DNA of 64,000 nt from a bacterium 1xD8-48 (GTDB lineage Bacteria; Bacillota; Clostridia; Lachnospirales; Lachnospiraceae), in assembly GCA_009917455.1 (NCBI GenBank), contig QZDS01000015.1, positions 46,847 through 110,846 of the forward strand. Reading direction: 5' to 3'. The position numbers and the translations under genes were made by a program. The notes beneath the pieces are model-generated. The model searched no databases. It saw only the letters and a list, made by a program, of their open reading frames with translations, and had not been told where the DNA came from. Below are positions 52,931-62,121 of the stretch, piece after piece; the stretch's first letter is position 1, and each line of letters begins with the position of its first letter.

Positions 52931-55900
52931 ATGTATCAGAAAGTGTCAACAGACCTGAATTTTGTGGAACGTGAAAAAGAAATTGAAAAATTCTGGCGCG
53001 AAAATGATATTTTTAAAAAAAGTATGGAAAGCCGGAAGGATAAACCGACCTATACTTTTTATGACGGACCCCCGACGGCCAACGGCCAGCCTCACATCGG
53101 CCATGTGCTTACCAGAGTAATCAAGGATATTATTCCCAGATACCGCACCATGAAGGGCTATATGGTACCCAGAAAGGCGGGGTGGGATACCCACGGGCTT
53201 CCGGTGGAGTTAGAAGTGGAGAAACAGCTCGGGCTTGACGGCAAGGAGCAGATTGAGGAATACGGATTAGACCCGTTTATCAGAAAATGTAAGGAAAGCG
53301 TCTGGAAATACAAGGGCATGTGGGAGGACTTTTCCGCTACCGTAGGTTTCTGGGCGGATATGGACGACCCTTACGTTACTTATCACGACGATTATATCGA
53401 GTCCGAATGGTGGGCGCTGAAACAGATTTGGGATAAAGGTCTTTTATATAAGGGCTTTAAGATTGTGCCCTACTGCCCCAGATGCGGGACGCCGCTCTCT
53501 TCCCATGAGGTGGCGCAGGGCTATAAGGCGGTAAAGGAACGCTCTGCGGTGGTCCGCTTCAAAGTGGTGGGCGAGGACGCTTTTTTCCTGGCATGGACAA
53601 CCACGCCGTGGACGCTGCCCTCTAACGTGGCGCTGTGCGTGCACCCGGAAGAAACCTACGCGAAGGTAAAAGCGGCGGACGGACGCACTTATTACATGGC
53701 AAAGGCGCTTCTTGACACCGTGCTCGGAAAGCTGGGCGAGGAAGGCAAGCCGGCCTATGAGATTCTTGAAACTTACGCCGGAAAAGATTTGGAATATAAG
53801 GAATACGAGCCTTTGTTTGCCTGCGCCGGAGAAGGAGCCGTAAAACAGAAAAAGAAAGGCCATTATGTGACCTGCGACGGCTATGTTACCATGACGGACG
53901 GTACGGGAATTGTCCATATCGCACCGGCTTTCGGTGAGGACGACGCTCAGGTGGGGCGCAAATACGACCTTCCTTTCGTACAGTTTGTGGACGGCAAGGG
54001 AAATATGACAGAGGAAACTCCTTATGCCGGAAAGTTTGTAAAGGACGCCGATAAGGATATTCTGGTGGATTTGGACAAGGAGGACAAGCTCTTTGACGCG
54101 CCGAAGTTTGAGCATGATTATCCCTTCTGCTGGCGGTGCGACACTCCTCTTATCTACTATGCAAGAGAATCCTGGTTTATTAAGATGACGGCGGTTCGGG
54201 ACGATTTGGTCCGCAACAACAAGACGGTAAACTGGTTCCCGCCCTCCATCGGTGAAGGACGGTTCGGCAACTGGCTTGAAAATATTCAGGACTGGGGCGT
54301 TTCCCGGAACCGTTACTGGGGAACCCCGTTAAACATCTGGGAATGCGAAGGCTGTGGACATCAGGAGTCCGTGGGCTCGCGGGAAGATTTGGAGAAATTA
54401 AGCGGCAATCCGCAGGCAAAAACGGTGGAGCTGCACCGGCCTTATGTGGATGAAATTACAGGGGTATGCCCTAAGTGCGGCAAGACCATGAAGCGGGTGC
54501 CCGAGGTGATTGACTGCTGGTTTGATTCGGGGGCAATGCCTTTCGCGCAGCACCATTATCCTTTTGAAAATAAGGAACTGTTTGAAGCCCAGTTCCCGGC
54601 TCAGTTTATTTCCGAGGCCGTGGACCAGACCAGAGGATGGTTTTATTCCCTGATGGCGGAATCCACCCTGCTCTTTAACTGCTCGCCCTTTGAAAACGTC
54701 ATTGTCATGGGGCACGTGCAGGATGAAAACGGACAGAAGATGAGCAAGTCCAAGGGAAATTCCGTAAGTCCGTTTGACGCGCTGGCGTCCTATGGAGCGG
54801 ACGCTTTAAGGTGGTATTTCAGCATCAGTTCCGCGCCCTGGCTGCCCAGCAGGTTCCATGGAAAAGCGGTAATGGAGGTGCAGAGAAAGTTCCTTGGCAC
54901 CCTTTGGAACACCTATGCTTTCTTTATCCTTTACGCCAATATTGACGATTTTGACGCTACCAGATATTCTCTGGAGTACGATAAACTTCCTGTGATGGAC
55001 AGATGGCTGCTGTCCAGGCTGAATACGGCTATTCAGAAAGTGGATAACCATATGAACGGCTACCAGATTACGGAATCCGCAAGGGTGCTTGACGATTTTG
55101 TGGACGAATTGAGCAACTGGTATGTGCGCCGCTGCAGGGAGCGTTTCTGGGCAAAGGGAATGGAAAGCGACAAGATTAACGCATATATGACCCTGTATAC
55201 TGCGCTGACGGAAATCTGCAAGTGCGCCGCGCCCATCATTCCGTTTATGGCTGAGCAGATTTATTTAAATCTGGTAAAGAGCCATGACAAGGAGGCGCCG
55301 GAGAGCATTCATCTGTGCGATTTCCCGGCAGTCCATGAGGAAATGATTGATAAAAAGCTGGAAGAGAACATGGAAGAAGCGCTGAATATCGTGGTTATGG
55401 GGCGTGCGGCCCGCAACGCGGCAAATATCAAGAACCGCCAGCCCATCGGAACCATGTATGTGAAAGCGGACCATGCGCTTGACTCCTACTTTACCGATAT
55501 TGTGAAAGACGAGCTGAATGTAAAGGAAGTTGTGTTCAAAGAGGATGTCAGCGACCTTACAAGCTACAGCTTTAAGCCCCAGCTGCGCACCGTGGGACCG
55601 AAGTACGGCAGGCAGCTTGGCGGCATCCAGAAATATCTCTCGTCCGTAGACGGCAGCGAGGCAATGAAGCAGCTTAAGGCGGAGGGCGCTCTGAAATTTG
55701 AGGTAAACGGTGTGGAAATTGCTCTTTCAGAGGAGGATTTGCTGATTGACGTGGCAGAAAAGGCAGGCTTTGTAACCCAGGGCAACAATCAGGTTACGGT
55801 GGTTCTCGATACCAACCTTTCGCCGGAGCTGATTGAGGAAGGCTTTGTGTACGAGGTAATCAGCAAGATTCAGACCATGCGTAAGGACGCGGGCTTTGAG

Positions 55901-56089
55901 GTTATGGACCATATCAAAGTGGCAGTCAACGGAAATGAAAAGATTGCCGGAATTGTAAATGACAACAGGGCGGCAATCTCTGAAAAGGTGCTGGCGGAAG
56001 CGATTGTTATTGATGAGCCGGTTTCCGTTACAAAGGAATGGAACGTAAACGGCGAAAAGGTGACCATCGGCGTAGAGAAGGTCGGTTAA
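52931..56089 (+). CDS. ileS: isoleucyl-tRNA synthetase, long (eukaryote-like) type
   Basis: 1052 residues. Charges tRNA-Ile with isoleucine in the cytoplasm. HIGH signature at residues 55-58 (PHIGH), KMSKS at 603-607, the editing CP1 insertion, zinc-type Cys pairs CPRCG and CEGCG/CPKCG, and a long C-terminal anticodon region (AARNAANIKNRQP). The ATG at 52931 with AAAGGA before it is preferred over upstream in-frame ATGs. The length and sequence style place it with the ~1050-residue clostridial/eukaryote-like class rather than the ~920-residue Bacillus type. Members of that class are known to include mupirocin-insensitive enzymes. Confidence 0.95.
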   Translation: MYQKVSTDLNFVEREKEIEKFWRENDIFKKSMESRKDKPTYTFYDGPPTANGQPHIGHVLTRVIKDIIPRYRTMKGYMVPRKAGWDTHGLPVELEVEKQLGLDGKEQIEEYGLDPFIRKCKESVWKYKGMWEDFSATVGFWADMDDPYVTYHDDYIESEWWALKQIWDKGLLYKGFKIVPYCPRCGTPLSSHEVAQGYKAVKERSAVVRFKVVGEDAFFLAWTTTPWTLPSNVALCVHPEETYAKVKAADGRTYYMAKALLDTVLGKLGEEGKPAYEILETYAGKDLEYKEYEPLFACAGEGAVKQKKKGHYVTCDGYVTMTDGTGIVHIAPAFGEDDAQVGRKYDLPFVQFVDGKGNMTEETPYAGKFVKDADKDILVDLDKEDKLFDAPKFEHDYPFCWRCDTPLIYYARESWFIKMTAVRDDLVRNNKTVNWFPPSIGEGRFGNWLENIQDWGVSRNRYWGTPLNIWECEGCGHQESVGSREDLEKLSGNPQAKTVELHRPYVDEITGVCPKCGKTMKRVPEVIDCWFDSGAMPFAQHHYPFENKELFEAQFPAQFISEAVDQTRGWFYSLMAESTLLFNCSPFENVIVMGHVQDENGQKMSKSKGNSVSPFDALASYGADALRWYFSISSAPWLPSRFHGKAVMEVQRKFLGTLWNTYAFFILYANIDDFDATRYSLEYDKLPVMDRWLLSRLNTAIQKVDNHMNGYQITESARVLDDFVDELSNWYVRRCRERFWAKGMESDKINAYMTLYTALTEICKCAAPIIPFMAEQIYLNLVKSHDKEAPESIHLCDFPAVHEEMIDKKLEENMEEALNIVVMGRAARNAANIKNRQPIGTMYVKADHALDSYFTDIVKDELNVKEVVFKEDVSDLTSYSFKPQLRTVGPKYGRQLGGIQKYLSSVDGSEAMKQLKAEGALKFEVNGVEIALSEEDLLIDVAEKAGFVTQGNNQVTVVLDTNLSPELIEEGFVYEVISKIQTMRKDAGFEVMDHIKVAVNGNEKIAGIVNDNRAAISEKVLAEAIVIDEPVSVTKEWNVNGEKVTIGVEKVG

Positions 56090-56143
56090 GGCTGGAGGCA
56101 CGGCGGATATTTCCGGCCGGGCAGGCGCGCGTAAAGCGCCGGC

Positions 56144-57139
56144 TCAGTCCGGTACCTTTTGAAAATGCTGGTAATCCTTCATGGAGTTCCAGTTGCCGCC
56201 CCATATAAAACCGTGGTCGGTAAAAAGCCGGTAGCATAAATCGTTTTCGTCAATTTTATAGGGAAAATCCCGGGAGCGGTCGGCGTATATTTCACTTCCT
56301 TCAGGTGAAATGTAAGTCTGGCCGCTTCCGTCTTTGTTGAAAACAACGTAAGGATTGTAAAAAGGATTAATGTCAATGGCCAGTCCCAGCGCATGCCTGG
56401 ACAGATTGGAGGAGCCGTCCACCAGCCGGTAATTAAAGCAGGAGGTGTTATTGTCCTCCATGGAGGCGGTGTCGTCGCCGTTATATTCGTCTATGAGGCT
56501 GATTTTTTCTATCCGGTATTCGTTGATATAAAGCTCGTAAAAAATTTCCGCCAAATCCTGCGCGATTTTTTTATTGCAGATTAATTCTCCGGTTTTCACC
56601 TCTCCGTCAAAATTGTGGTAAAGCACGTTCATGTACCGCAGGTCATCGTAAGAGACGGCAAGGCTTTCTTTATCCGAAACGATATTTACCGCCGCAAAGG
56701 ACAAAAGCGGGGCGGTTTCCTCCTCCACAGGGTAGGAGATGCCCGTAATGCGCCTGATGACGTCGTCGGAAAGAGGCTGATAGGAAAAGCCCTCTTTATA
56801 GTGAACGGTGTCTGCTGTATCCGTATCAGAAGGAGGGGAGCCTGCGGGAGCCGGGGAGGCGTTATCGGGAGAAGCAGAACTGCCGCCGTCTGCAGCAGGT
56901 AAGTAAACGGTGTCCCCGGAGGGTACAGGAGCGTTGTCTGCGCCGGCCGCGGGTTCCGCTGTCGCTGCAGGTGTGGGAGATACAGGTTCCTCCGTTCCTG
57001 CAGGCGTTGCGTATGCGATTTCCGGGTTTGCGTCCGCGTATTCCATGAGGGTTTCCCCCCGGGAAAGCAGCCTTGCCACGATGGAAAAAAATATAATGAT
57101 TACGGCCATAGAGCCTAAAGGCTTTAACAATTTATTCAT
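56144..57139 (-). CDS. M15-family cell-wall peptidase (VanY/CwlK-like), membrane-anchored
   Basis: 331 residues. An N-terminal membrane helix (about residues 10-25) is followed by a Pro/Ala/Ser/Thr-rich wall-spanning linker to about residue 115. The C-terminal catalytic domain has SRHALGLAIDINPF with zinc ligands His and Asp (near 246-256) and WGGNWNSMKDYQHFQ with the final catalytic Asp/Glu-like and His region (near 314-328). Family members are D,D-carboxypeptidases or L-Ala-D-Glu endopeptidases that cut peptidoglycan stem peptides. The GGNW and short C-terminus fit the CwlK-like branch best. Convergent with ileS, with which it shares a 54-base gap. Confidence 0.85.
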   Translation of the reverse strand: MNKLLKPLGSMAVIIIFFSIVARLLSRGETLMEYADANPEIAYATPAGTEEPVSPTPAATAEPAAGADNAPVPSGDTVYLPAADGGSSASPDNASPAPAGSPPSDTDTADTVHYKEGFSYQPLSDDVIRRITGISYPVEEETAPLLSFAAVNIVSDKESLAVSYDDLRYMNVLYHNFDGEVKTGELICNKKIAQDLAEIFYELYINEYRIEKISLIDEYNGDDTASMEDNNTSCFNYRLVDGSSNLSRHALGLAIDINPFYNPYVVFNKDGSGQTYISPEGSEIYADRSRDFPYKIDENDLCYRLFTDHGFIWGGNWNSMKDYQHFQKVPD

Positions 57140-57267
57140 AACGTCTCCTGAGATTAGTGTCAGTTGTGTTTTTGCGGTGCAAAAGCGTATATTTCGCCAG
57201 GCGTGAATCCGGCTTTTCGCCGTAGATTGAATAGTTACTTGTTTAGCATACGATAAATCAGAATGTA

Positions 57268-57296
57268 TTGCAAATGAAATTAATATCCTGTAAAAT
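57268..57296 (+). promoter_or_regulatory. candidate sigma-A promoter of the ecf-truA operon
   Basis: TTGCAA (57268-57273), 17-base spacer, TAAAAT (57291-57296). The predicted start near 57303 gives a leader of about 135 bases that contains the palindrome described at 57325-57340. Confidence 0.55.
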
Positions 57297-57324
57297 ATAG
57301 AACGGACAAAATCTGAGAAAATTT

Positions 57325-57362
57325 ATACTTTTAAAAGTATGCTTTGTTAAAAGCGTACTTTG
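57325..57362 (+). repeat. 16-base palindrome overlapping an imperfect 16-base tandem repeat
   Basis: ATACTTTTAAAAGTAT (57325-57340) is a perfect 16-base palindrome. From 57331 two 16-base units, TTAAAAGTATGCTTTG and TTAAAAGCGTACTTTG, follow each other directly with three mismatches. The position just after the candidate transcription start fits an operator, but no regulator is known for it. Confidence 0.5.
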
Positions 57363-57437
57363 TTGCGGACGGAAGCAGAAAGAGAATTGTTTTAAGACGG
57401 CAATCTGATTGCAGGCCGTCGGGAGTGAAGAATCAGG

Positions 57438-58289
57438 ATGGGAATAATAAAGACAAAGAATCTGGCTTTTGAATATATCCGAAGGGATGAGGAAGGAAAC
57501 GTGGAGGGAATCACCCGCGCGCTGGACGATATCAACCTGGATGTGGAGCAGGGCGATTTTGTGGCAATCCTCGGGCATAACGGCTCCGGCAAATCCACCC
57601 TTGCCAAGCACATCAATGCCATTCTTTATCCCACGGAAGGAACCATATGGGTGGATGGCAAGGATACAGCCGAGGATGAAAATCTCTGGGACATCCGTCA
57701 GGAGGCGGGGATGGTATTCCAGAATCCCGACAATCAGATAATCGGACAGGTTGTAGAGGAGGATGTGGGCTTTGGCCCCGAGAATCTCGGCGTCCCTGCG
57801 AAGGAAATCTGGGAGCGGGTGGAGGAAAGCCTCAAGGCGGTCGGAATGTATGAGTTCCGCAAGTATTCCCCCAACAAGCTTTCCGGCGGGCAGAAGCAGA
57901 GAGTGTCCATTGCGGGCGTAATTGCCATGCATCCCAAATGTATTATTCTGGACGAACCTACCGCCATGTTAGACCCAAGCGGACGCAGAGAGGTTATCCG
58001 TGCCGCCCGTGCGCTGAACGATGTGGAAGAAATTACAATTATCCTGATTACCCATTATATGGAAGAAATTATCCATGCAAACAAGGTCTTTGTTATGGAT
58101 AAGGGAAAAGTTGCCATGGAGGGAACGCCGGGAGAAATTTTCAGCAGGGTGGAAGAACTGAAGGAACTGCGGCTGGACGTTCCGCAGGTTACGCTGCTGG
58201 CTCATGAGCTGCAAAAAAGCGGCGTTGCAGTCCCGGACGGCATACTGACCTGCGAGGAGCTGGTGGAGGCACTGAAGGCTCTGCACTGA
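57438..58289 (+). CDS. ecfA1: ECF transporter ATPase A1
   Basis: 283 residues with Walker A GHNGSGKST (near 41-49), Q-loop, signature LSGGQKQR and Walker B CIILDEPT, then the family-typical C-terminal extension. It is one half of the ATPase pair that energises group II ECF vitamin importers, where different substrate-binding S proteins encoded elsewhere share the module. Neighbour order ecfA1-ecfA2-ecfT-truA-rplM-rpsI is the standard Firmicute arrangement, but the rplQ gene that usually precedes it is not here. Confidence 0.95.
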   Translation: MGIIKTKNLAFEYIRRDEEGNVEGITRALDDINLDVEQGDFVAILGHNGSGKSTLAKHINAILYPTEGTIWVDGKDTAEDENLWDIRQEAGMVFQNPDNQIIGQVVEEDVGFGPENLGVPAKEIWERVEESLKAVGMYEFRKYSPNKLSGGQKQRVSIAGVIAMHPKCIILDEPTAMLDPSGRREVIRAARALNDVEEITIILITHYMEEIIHANKVFVMDKGKVAMEGTPGEIFSRVEELKELRLDVPQVTLLAHELQKSGVAVPDGILTCEELVEALKALH

Positions 58290-58322
58290 CACTTGTGTTT
58301 GAGAAAAGCATGGAGGAAGTAA

Positions 58323-59174
58323 ATGTCAATTATTTTAGACCATGTCAATTATATCTATGAGGCCGGTACGGCAATGGAGCATGCGGCGCTTAAGGACGTG
58401 AATCTGGTGATACCGGAAGGGCAGTTTATCGGGCTGATTGGACATACCGGTTCCGGCAAATCCACACTGGTGCAGCTTTTAAACGGGCTGTTGGTTCCCA
58501 CGTCGGGAAACATTTATTATAACGGCGCGGATATTCATGAGAGCGGTTATAATAAAAAGGAACTGCGCAGCAAGGTAGGGCTGGTTTTCCAGTATCCCGA
58601 GCACCAGCTTTTTGAGATTGACGTCTTTTCAGACGTGTGCTTCGGCCCCAAAAATCTGGGACTGGATAAAAAGGAAGTGGAGCTTCGGGCCTATGCCGCA
58701 TTAAAGCAGGTGGGGCTTGAGGACGAATACTTTTATCAGTCGCCCTTTGACTTATCCGGAGGACAAAAACGGCGGGTGGCCATTGCGGGCGTGCTTGCCA
58801 TGAAGCCGGAGGTATTGATTCTGGACGAGCCCACGGCGGGCCTCGACCCGAAAGGGCGGGATGAGATTTTAGACCAGATAAAAAAGCTGCAGGCAGAGAC
58901 GAAGATAACCGTCATTCTTGTTTCACACAGCATGGATGACGTGGCGAAATACGTGGACAGAATTATTGTGATGAACAGGGGACAGGTCATGTTTGACAAT
59001 GTGCCAAAAGAAGTGTTCCGTCATTATCAGGAGCTGGAAACGGTAGGGCTGGCAGCGCCCCAGGTGACCTATATCATGCAGGCGCTTAAAAAGAGCGGCC
59101 TTAACGTGGATACGGATATCACGACCATTGAGGAGGCGAAAGCTTCCATATTAAATGCGCTTGGCAGGGGATAG
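58323..59174 (+). CDS. ecfA2: ECF transporter ATPase A2
   Basis: 283 residues; Walker A GHTGSGKST (near 41-49), signature LSGGQKRR, Walker B VLILDEPT and the H-loop VSHSMDD. It forms the heterodimer with EcfA1. The 33-base gap has a GGAGG site before the ATG. Same length as its partner, from which it differs mainly at the C-terminus. Confidence 0.95.
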   Translation: MSIILDHVNYIYEAGTAMEHAALKDVNLVIPEGQFIGLIGHTGSGKSTLVQLLNGLLVPTSGNIYYNGADIHESGYNKKELRSKVGLVFQYPEHQLFEIDVFSDVCFGPKNLGLDKKEVELRAYAALKQVGLEDEYFYQSPFDLSGGQKRRVAIAGVLAMKPEVLILDEPTAGLDPKGRDEILDQIKKLQAETKITVILVSHSMDDVAKYVDRIIVMNRGQVMFDNVPKEVFRHYQELETVGLAAPQVTYIMQALKKSGLNVDTDITTIEEAKASILNALGRG

Positions 59175-59247
59175 AAAGAAATTGCCGCGGTTTGCAAAAA
59201 CCGTAAATGTGCCTGGAAATTTAGCTTATGTTTAGAAATGAGGAAAA

Positions 59248-60051
59248 ATGTTAAGAGAAATTACACTGGGACAATATTATCAGACGGATTCGGTGATACA
59301 CAGGCTTGACCCGCGGGTAAAGCTGGTGACCACTATCTGCTATATTATTTCTCTCTTTATTGTAGACAACGTGATAGGTTATGTAATCGCCGGCCTGTTT
59401 CTGGCGTTGGTGATAAAGCTTTCAAAGGTTCCCCTGAAATTTATGGTCCGGGGAATGAAGTCCATCATATTTCTTTTGCTGATTGCCGTGGTGTTTAACC
59501 TGTTCCTGACGCCGGGGGAAGCGGTGCTGACTTTCTGGAAGCTGAGAATCACAAAGGAAGGAATCAGACTGGCAGCCTTTATGGCAATCCGTCTGGTATT
59601 CCTGATTATGGGCTCGTCGGTGATGACGCTGACCACCACACCCAACAATCTGACTGACGGGATGGAGCGGCTGATGGGACCTTTAAAGCACCTGAAAGTG
59701 CCGGTTCACGAAATTGCCATGATGATGTCCATTGCCCTCCGGTTTATTCCGATTTTGCTGGAGGAGACGGATAAGATTATGAAAGCCCAGATTGCGCGGG
59801 GAGCTGATTTTGAGAGCGGAAACCTCATAAAAAAAGCCAAAAGCCTTGTGCCGCTTCTTGTGCCCCTGTTTATCTCCGCCTTCCGCCGTGCCAATGATTT
59901 GGCAATGGCAATGGAGGCGAGATGTTACCGGGGCGGGGAGCACCGCACAAAGATGAAACCCCTTATATATAAGAAAAGAGACGGACTTGCCTACGGGGCG
60001 GTGGCATGCTATCTGATAATCTGCGTGGTATTTGGGAAAATTCTGTTATGA
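59248..60051 (+). CDS. ecfT: ECF transporter transmembrane component T
   Basis: 267 residues with about five to six membrane helices. The two cytoplasmic coupling-helix motifs with an ARG signature are represented by IARGADFESG (near residue 182) and EARCYRGGEH (near 222). EcfT links the ATPases to vitamin-specific S components. The stop overlaps the truA start (ATGA). Confidence 0.95.
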   Translation: MLREITLGQYYQTDSVIHRLDPRVKLVTTICYIISLFIVDNVIGYVIAGLFLALVIKLSKVPLKFMVRGMKSIIFLLLIAVVFNLFLTPGEAVLTFWKLRITKEGIRLAAFMAIRLVFLIMGSSVMTLTTTPNNLTDGMERLMGPLKHLKVPVHEIAMMMSIALRFIPILLEETDKIMKAQIARGADFESGNLIKKAKSLVPLLVPLFISAFRRANDLAMAMEARCYRGGEHRTKMKPLIYKKRDGLAYGAVACYLIICVVFGKILL

Positions 60052-60785
60052 AAAGAGTAATGCTTGTGGTGGCCTACGACGGAAGCGCCTGCTATGGATG
60101 GCAGCTGCAGCCGGGGAGGCGCACTGTGGAAAGCGAATTAAATCGTGCGTTAAGCGAGCTTTTAAAGGAAGAAATTCAGGTGACCGGCGCAAGCAGAACC
60201 GATTCCGGTGTCCATGCCCTGTGCAATGTGGCGGTATTTGACACAGCCACGCGCATTCCCGGAGAAAAGTTTTCCTATGCGCTGAATCAGCGTCTGCCGG
60301 AGGACATCAGGATTCAAAGCTCCCGGGAGGTGGCGCCGGACTTTCATCCCAGGCACTGCGACAGCCGTAAAACCTATGAGTACAGAATCCTAAACAGAGA
60401 GTTCCCGCTTCCCACTAAAAGACTGTATGCTTATTTTACCTATGTTCCCCTTGATGTGGAAAAGATGAAGCAGGCGGCGGCGTATCTTGTGGGAGAGCAT
60501 GACTTTGCCAGCTTTTGCTCCGCTTCATCTTCGGCAAGTACCACGGTTCGGACGATTTATGAGCTGACGGTGGAGAAGGAAGGAGACGAGCTTGTGATTC
60601 GGATATGCGGCAGCGGCTTCCTTTATAATATGGTGAGGATAATTGCGGGAACACTCATGGAGGCGGGAAGCGGGCGAAGGCGGCCGGAGGAGATGGCGGA
60701 TATACTTGCGGCGAAAAACCGATGCGCGGCAGGGCCTACGGCGCCGGCGTGCGGGCTGACGTTGGTTGGGTATGAGTTTATGTAA
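60048..60785 (+). CDS. truA: tRNA pseudouridine synthase A
   Basis: 245 residues, starting at the ATG that overlaps the ecfT stop. The catalytic Asp lies in GASRTDSGVHA (near residues 47-57). FLYNMVRIIAGTL near residue 188-200 and the C-terminal CGLTLVGYEF are conserved. It converts uridines 38-40 of tRNA anticodon stems to pseudouridine. Confidence 0.95.
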   Translation: MKRVMLVVAYDGSACYGWQLQPGRRTVESELNRALSELLKEEIQVTGASRTDSGVHALCNVAVFDTATRIPGEKFSYALNQRLPEDIRIQSSREVAPDFHPRHCDSRKTYEYRILNREFPLPTKRLYAYFTYVPLDVEKMKQAAAYLVGEHDFASFCSASSSASTTVRTIYELTVEKEGDELVIRICGSGFLYNMVRIIAGTLMEAGSGRRRPEEMADILAAKNRCAAGPTAPACGLTLVGYEFM

Positions 60786-60826
60786 GGATTTGGATATTTG
60801 TGTGAATTTTTGTTTAAAATTTGGGG

Positions 60827-60855
60827 TTGACACGCCCCAAAGCGTATCTTATAAT
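60827..60855 (+). promoter_or_regulatory. consensus sigma-A promoter of rplM-rpsI
   Basis: TTGACA (60827-60832), 17-base spacer, TATAAT (60850-60855): a perfect match, as expected for a strong ribosomal-protein promoter. The start near 60862 gives a leader of about 250 bases. Confidence 0.92.
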
Positions 60856-60861
60856 TATTCA

Positions 60862-61111
60862 GTGCGAAAAGGTTTAATAATGCGTTGTCTGGCAGACGGC
60901 TCTTTGACAGGCCAGGTCTGCAACATTCCCCTGACAGGGCATTATAGATAAAGATTTGCTGATGTTCTGAAGTTTTCCGGCGGCCCGGACATCCGCCCGA
61001 AAGATGGAGGGACAGCGGCAGGAGAGTATTTGTCATACGTCGCATACGAAAGAAAGTATGCGCAACCGAAGACAGGGCATATGCCAGGATAATTTTAATG
61101 GAGGAAATATC
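60862..61111 (+). promoter_or_regulatory. long structured rplM leader, candidate L13 autoregulatory element
   Basis: The untranslated leader can form a hairpin from GCAGAC-GGC (60892-60900) with GCC-AG-GTCTGC (60911-60921), and another from CGCATAC (61041-61047) with GTATGCG (61056-61062). Leaders upstream of rplM in Firmicutes are known to carry an L13 autoregulatory RNA. I cannot confirm that this one fits the described consensus. Confidence 0.45.
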
Positions 61112-61540
61112 ATGAAGACAGCTATAGTCAATCCGGCCACAATCGAAAGAAAATGGTATGTGGTGGATGCTACAAATATGACACTGGGACGTTTGGCTTC
61201 AGAAGTAGCCAAGGTTTTAAGAGGTAAGAACAAGCCCATATTTACTCCTTTTTTGGATATGGGAGATTATGTGATTATCGTAAATGCTGATAAGGTAAAG
61301 GTTACAGGCAGGAAATTAGACCAGAAAATATACTACCATCATTCAGGTTATGTGGGAGGACTTAAGCAGACCACACTTCGCGAGATGATGGCCAGGAAGC
61401 CCGAAAGAGTAGTAGAGCTTGCCGTTAAAGGCATGCTTCCCAAAGGACCTTTAGGAAGACAGATGTATACCAAGCTTTACGTATACGCAGGGCCTGAGCA
61501 CAAGCAGGCAGCTCAGAAGCCCGAAGTATTAACATTTTAA
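61112..61540 (+). CDS. rplM: 50S ribosomal protein L13
   Basis: 142 residues, the usual length, starting with [20 protein letters not shown] at the ATG preceded by GGAGG. The conserved [14 protein letters not shown] block is near residue 107. An early assembling protein of the 50S subunit; followed after 25 bases by rpsI. Confidence 0.97.
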   Translation: MKTAIVNPATIERKWYVVDATNMTLGRLASEVAKVLRGKNKPIFTPFLDMGDYVIIVNADKVKVTGRKLDQKIYYHHSGYVGGLKQTTLREMMARKPERVVELAVKGMLPKGPLGRQMYTKLYVYAGPEHKQAAQKPEVLTF

Positions 61541-61565
61541 GAGGGACTGAAAGGAGAAGATTAAA

Positions 61566-61961
61566 ATGGCTAAATCAGCAAGATTCTACGGCACAGGCAG
61601 AAGAAAAAAATCGGTTGCCAGAGTGTATTTAATGCCCGGTAAAGGTGAAATTGTAATCAATAAAAGACCTATAGATGATTATTTTGGATTTGAGACCCTG
61701 AAGGTAATCGTTCGTCAGCCCATGGCGGCAACGGATACCGTTGACAAGTATGACGTTCTTGTAAACGTACGCGGCGGTGGATATACAGGCCAGGCAGGCG
61801 CTATCAGACATGGTATTGCAAGAGCGCTTCTTCAGGTAGACGAGGATTTCAGACCGGTACTTAAGAAAGCCGGTTACCTGACCAGAGACCCTCGTATGAA
61901 AGAGAGAAAGAAATACGGCCTCAAAGCGGCCCGTCGCGCTCCGCAGTTTTCAAAGAGATAA
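61566..61961 (+). CDS. rpsI: 30S ribosomal protein S9
   Basis: 131 residues with [16 protein letters not shown] near the start and the invariant basic C-terminus [12 protein letters not shown] that reaches the P-site tRNA. AAAGGAGA precedes the ATG. Its 3' end is intact. An integrase remnant begins 158 bases downstream, so an element has probably inserted near this gene. Confidence 0.97.
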   Translation: MAKSARFYGTGRRKKSVARVYLMPGKGEIVINKRPIDDYFGFETLKVIVRQPMAATDTVDKYDVLVNVRGGGYTGQAGAIRHGIARALLQVDEDFRPVLKKAGYLTRDPRMKERKKYGLKAARRAPQFSKR

Positions 61962-62081
61962 TCTGCGGTCAACGCAAGATACGAGAAAAACCCGATTTTA
62001 CAAGAGTTGCAGAGGTTGTGGAAAGTTGTCAGATGTGTTTGATTTCAAGTGGTATGCAACACGAATATCAATGATATGTAT

Positions 62082-62121
62082 AGGACATTTTCAGAGAAAT
62101 CTGGGAATGTCCTTTCTTTTT
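62082..62121 (+). terminator. rho-independent terminator after rpsI
   Basis: AGGACATT (62082-62089) pairs with AATGTCCT (62106-62113), and the inner CAGA-gaaa-TCTG extends the stem. TTCTTTTT follows. It overlaps the stop codon of the converging integrase remnant. Confidence 0.85.

Noticed and set aside
53444..54115. 223-residue minus-strand reading frame inside ileS
   Set aside because: The plus strand carries uninterrupted, highly conserved IleS sequence; the antisense frame is a codon-usage artefact.
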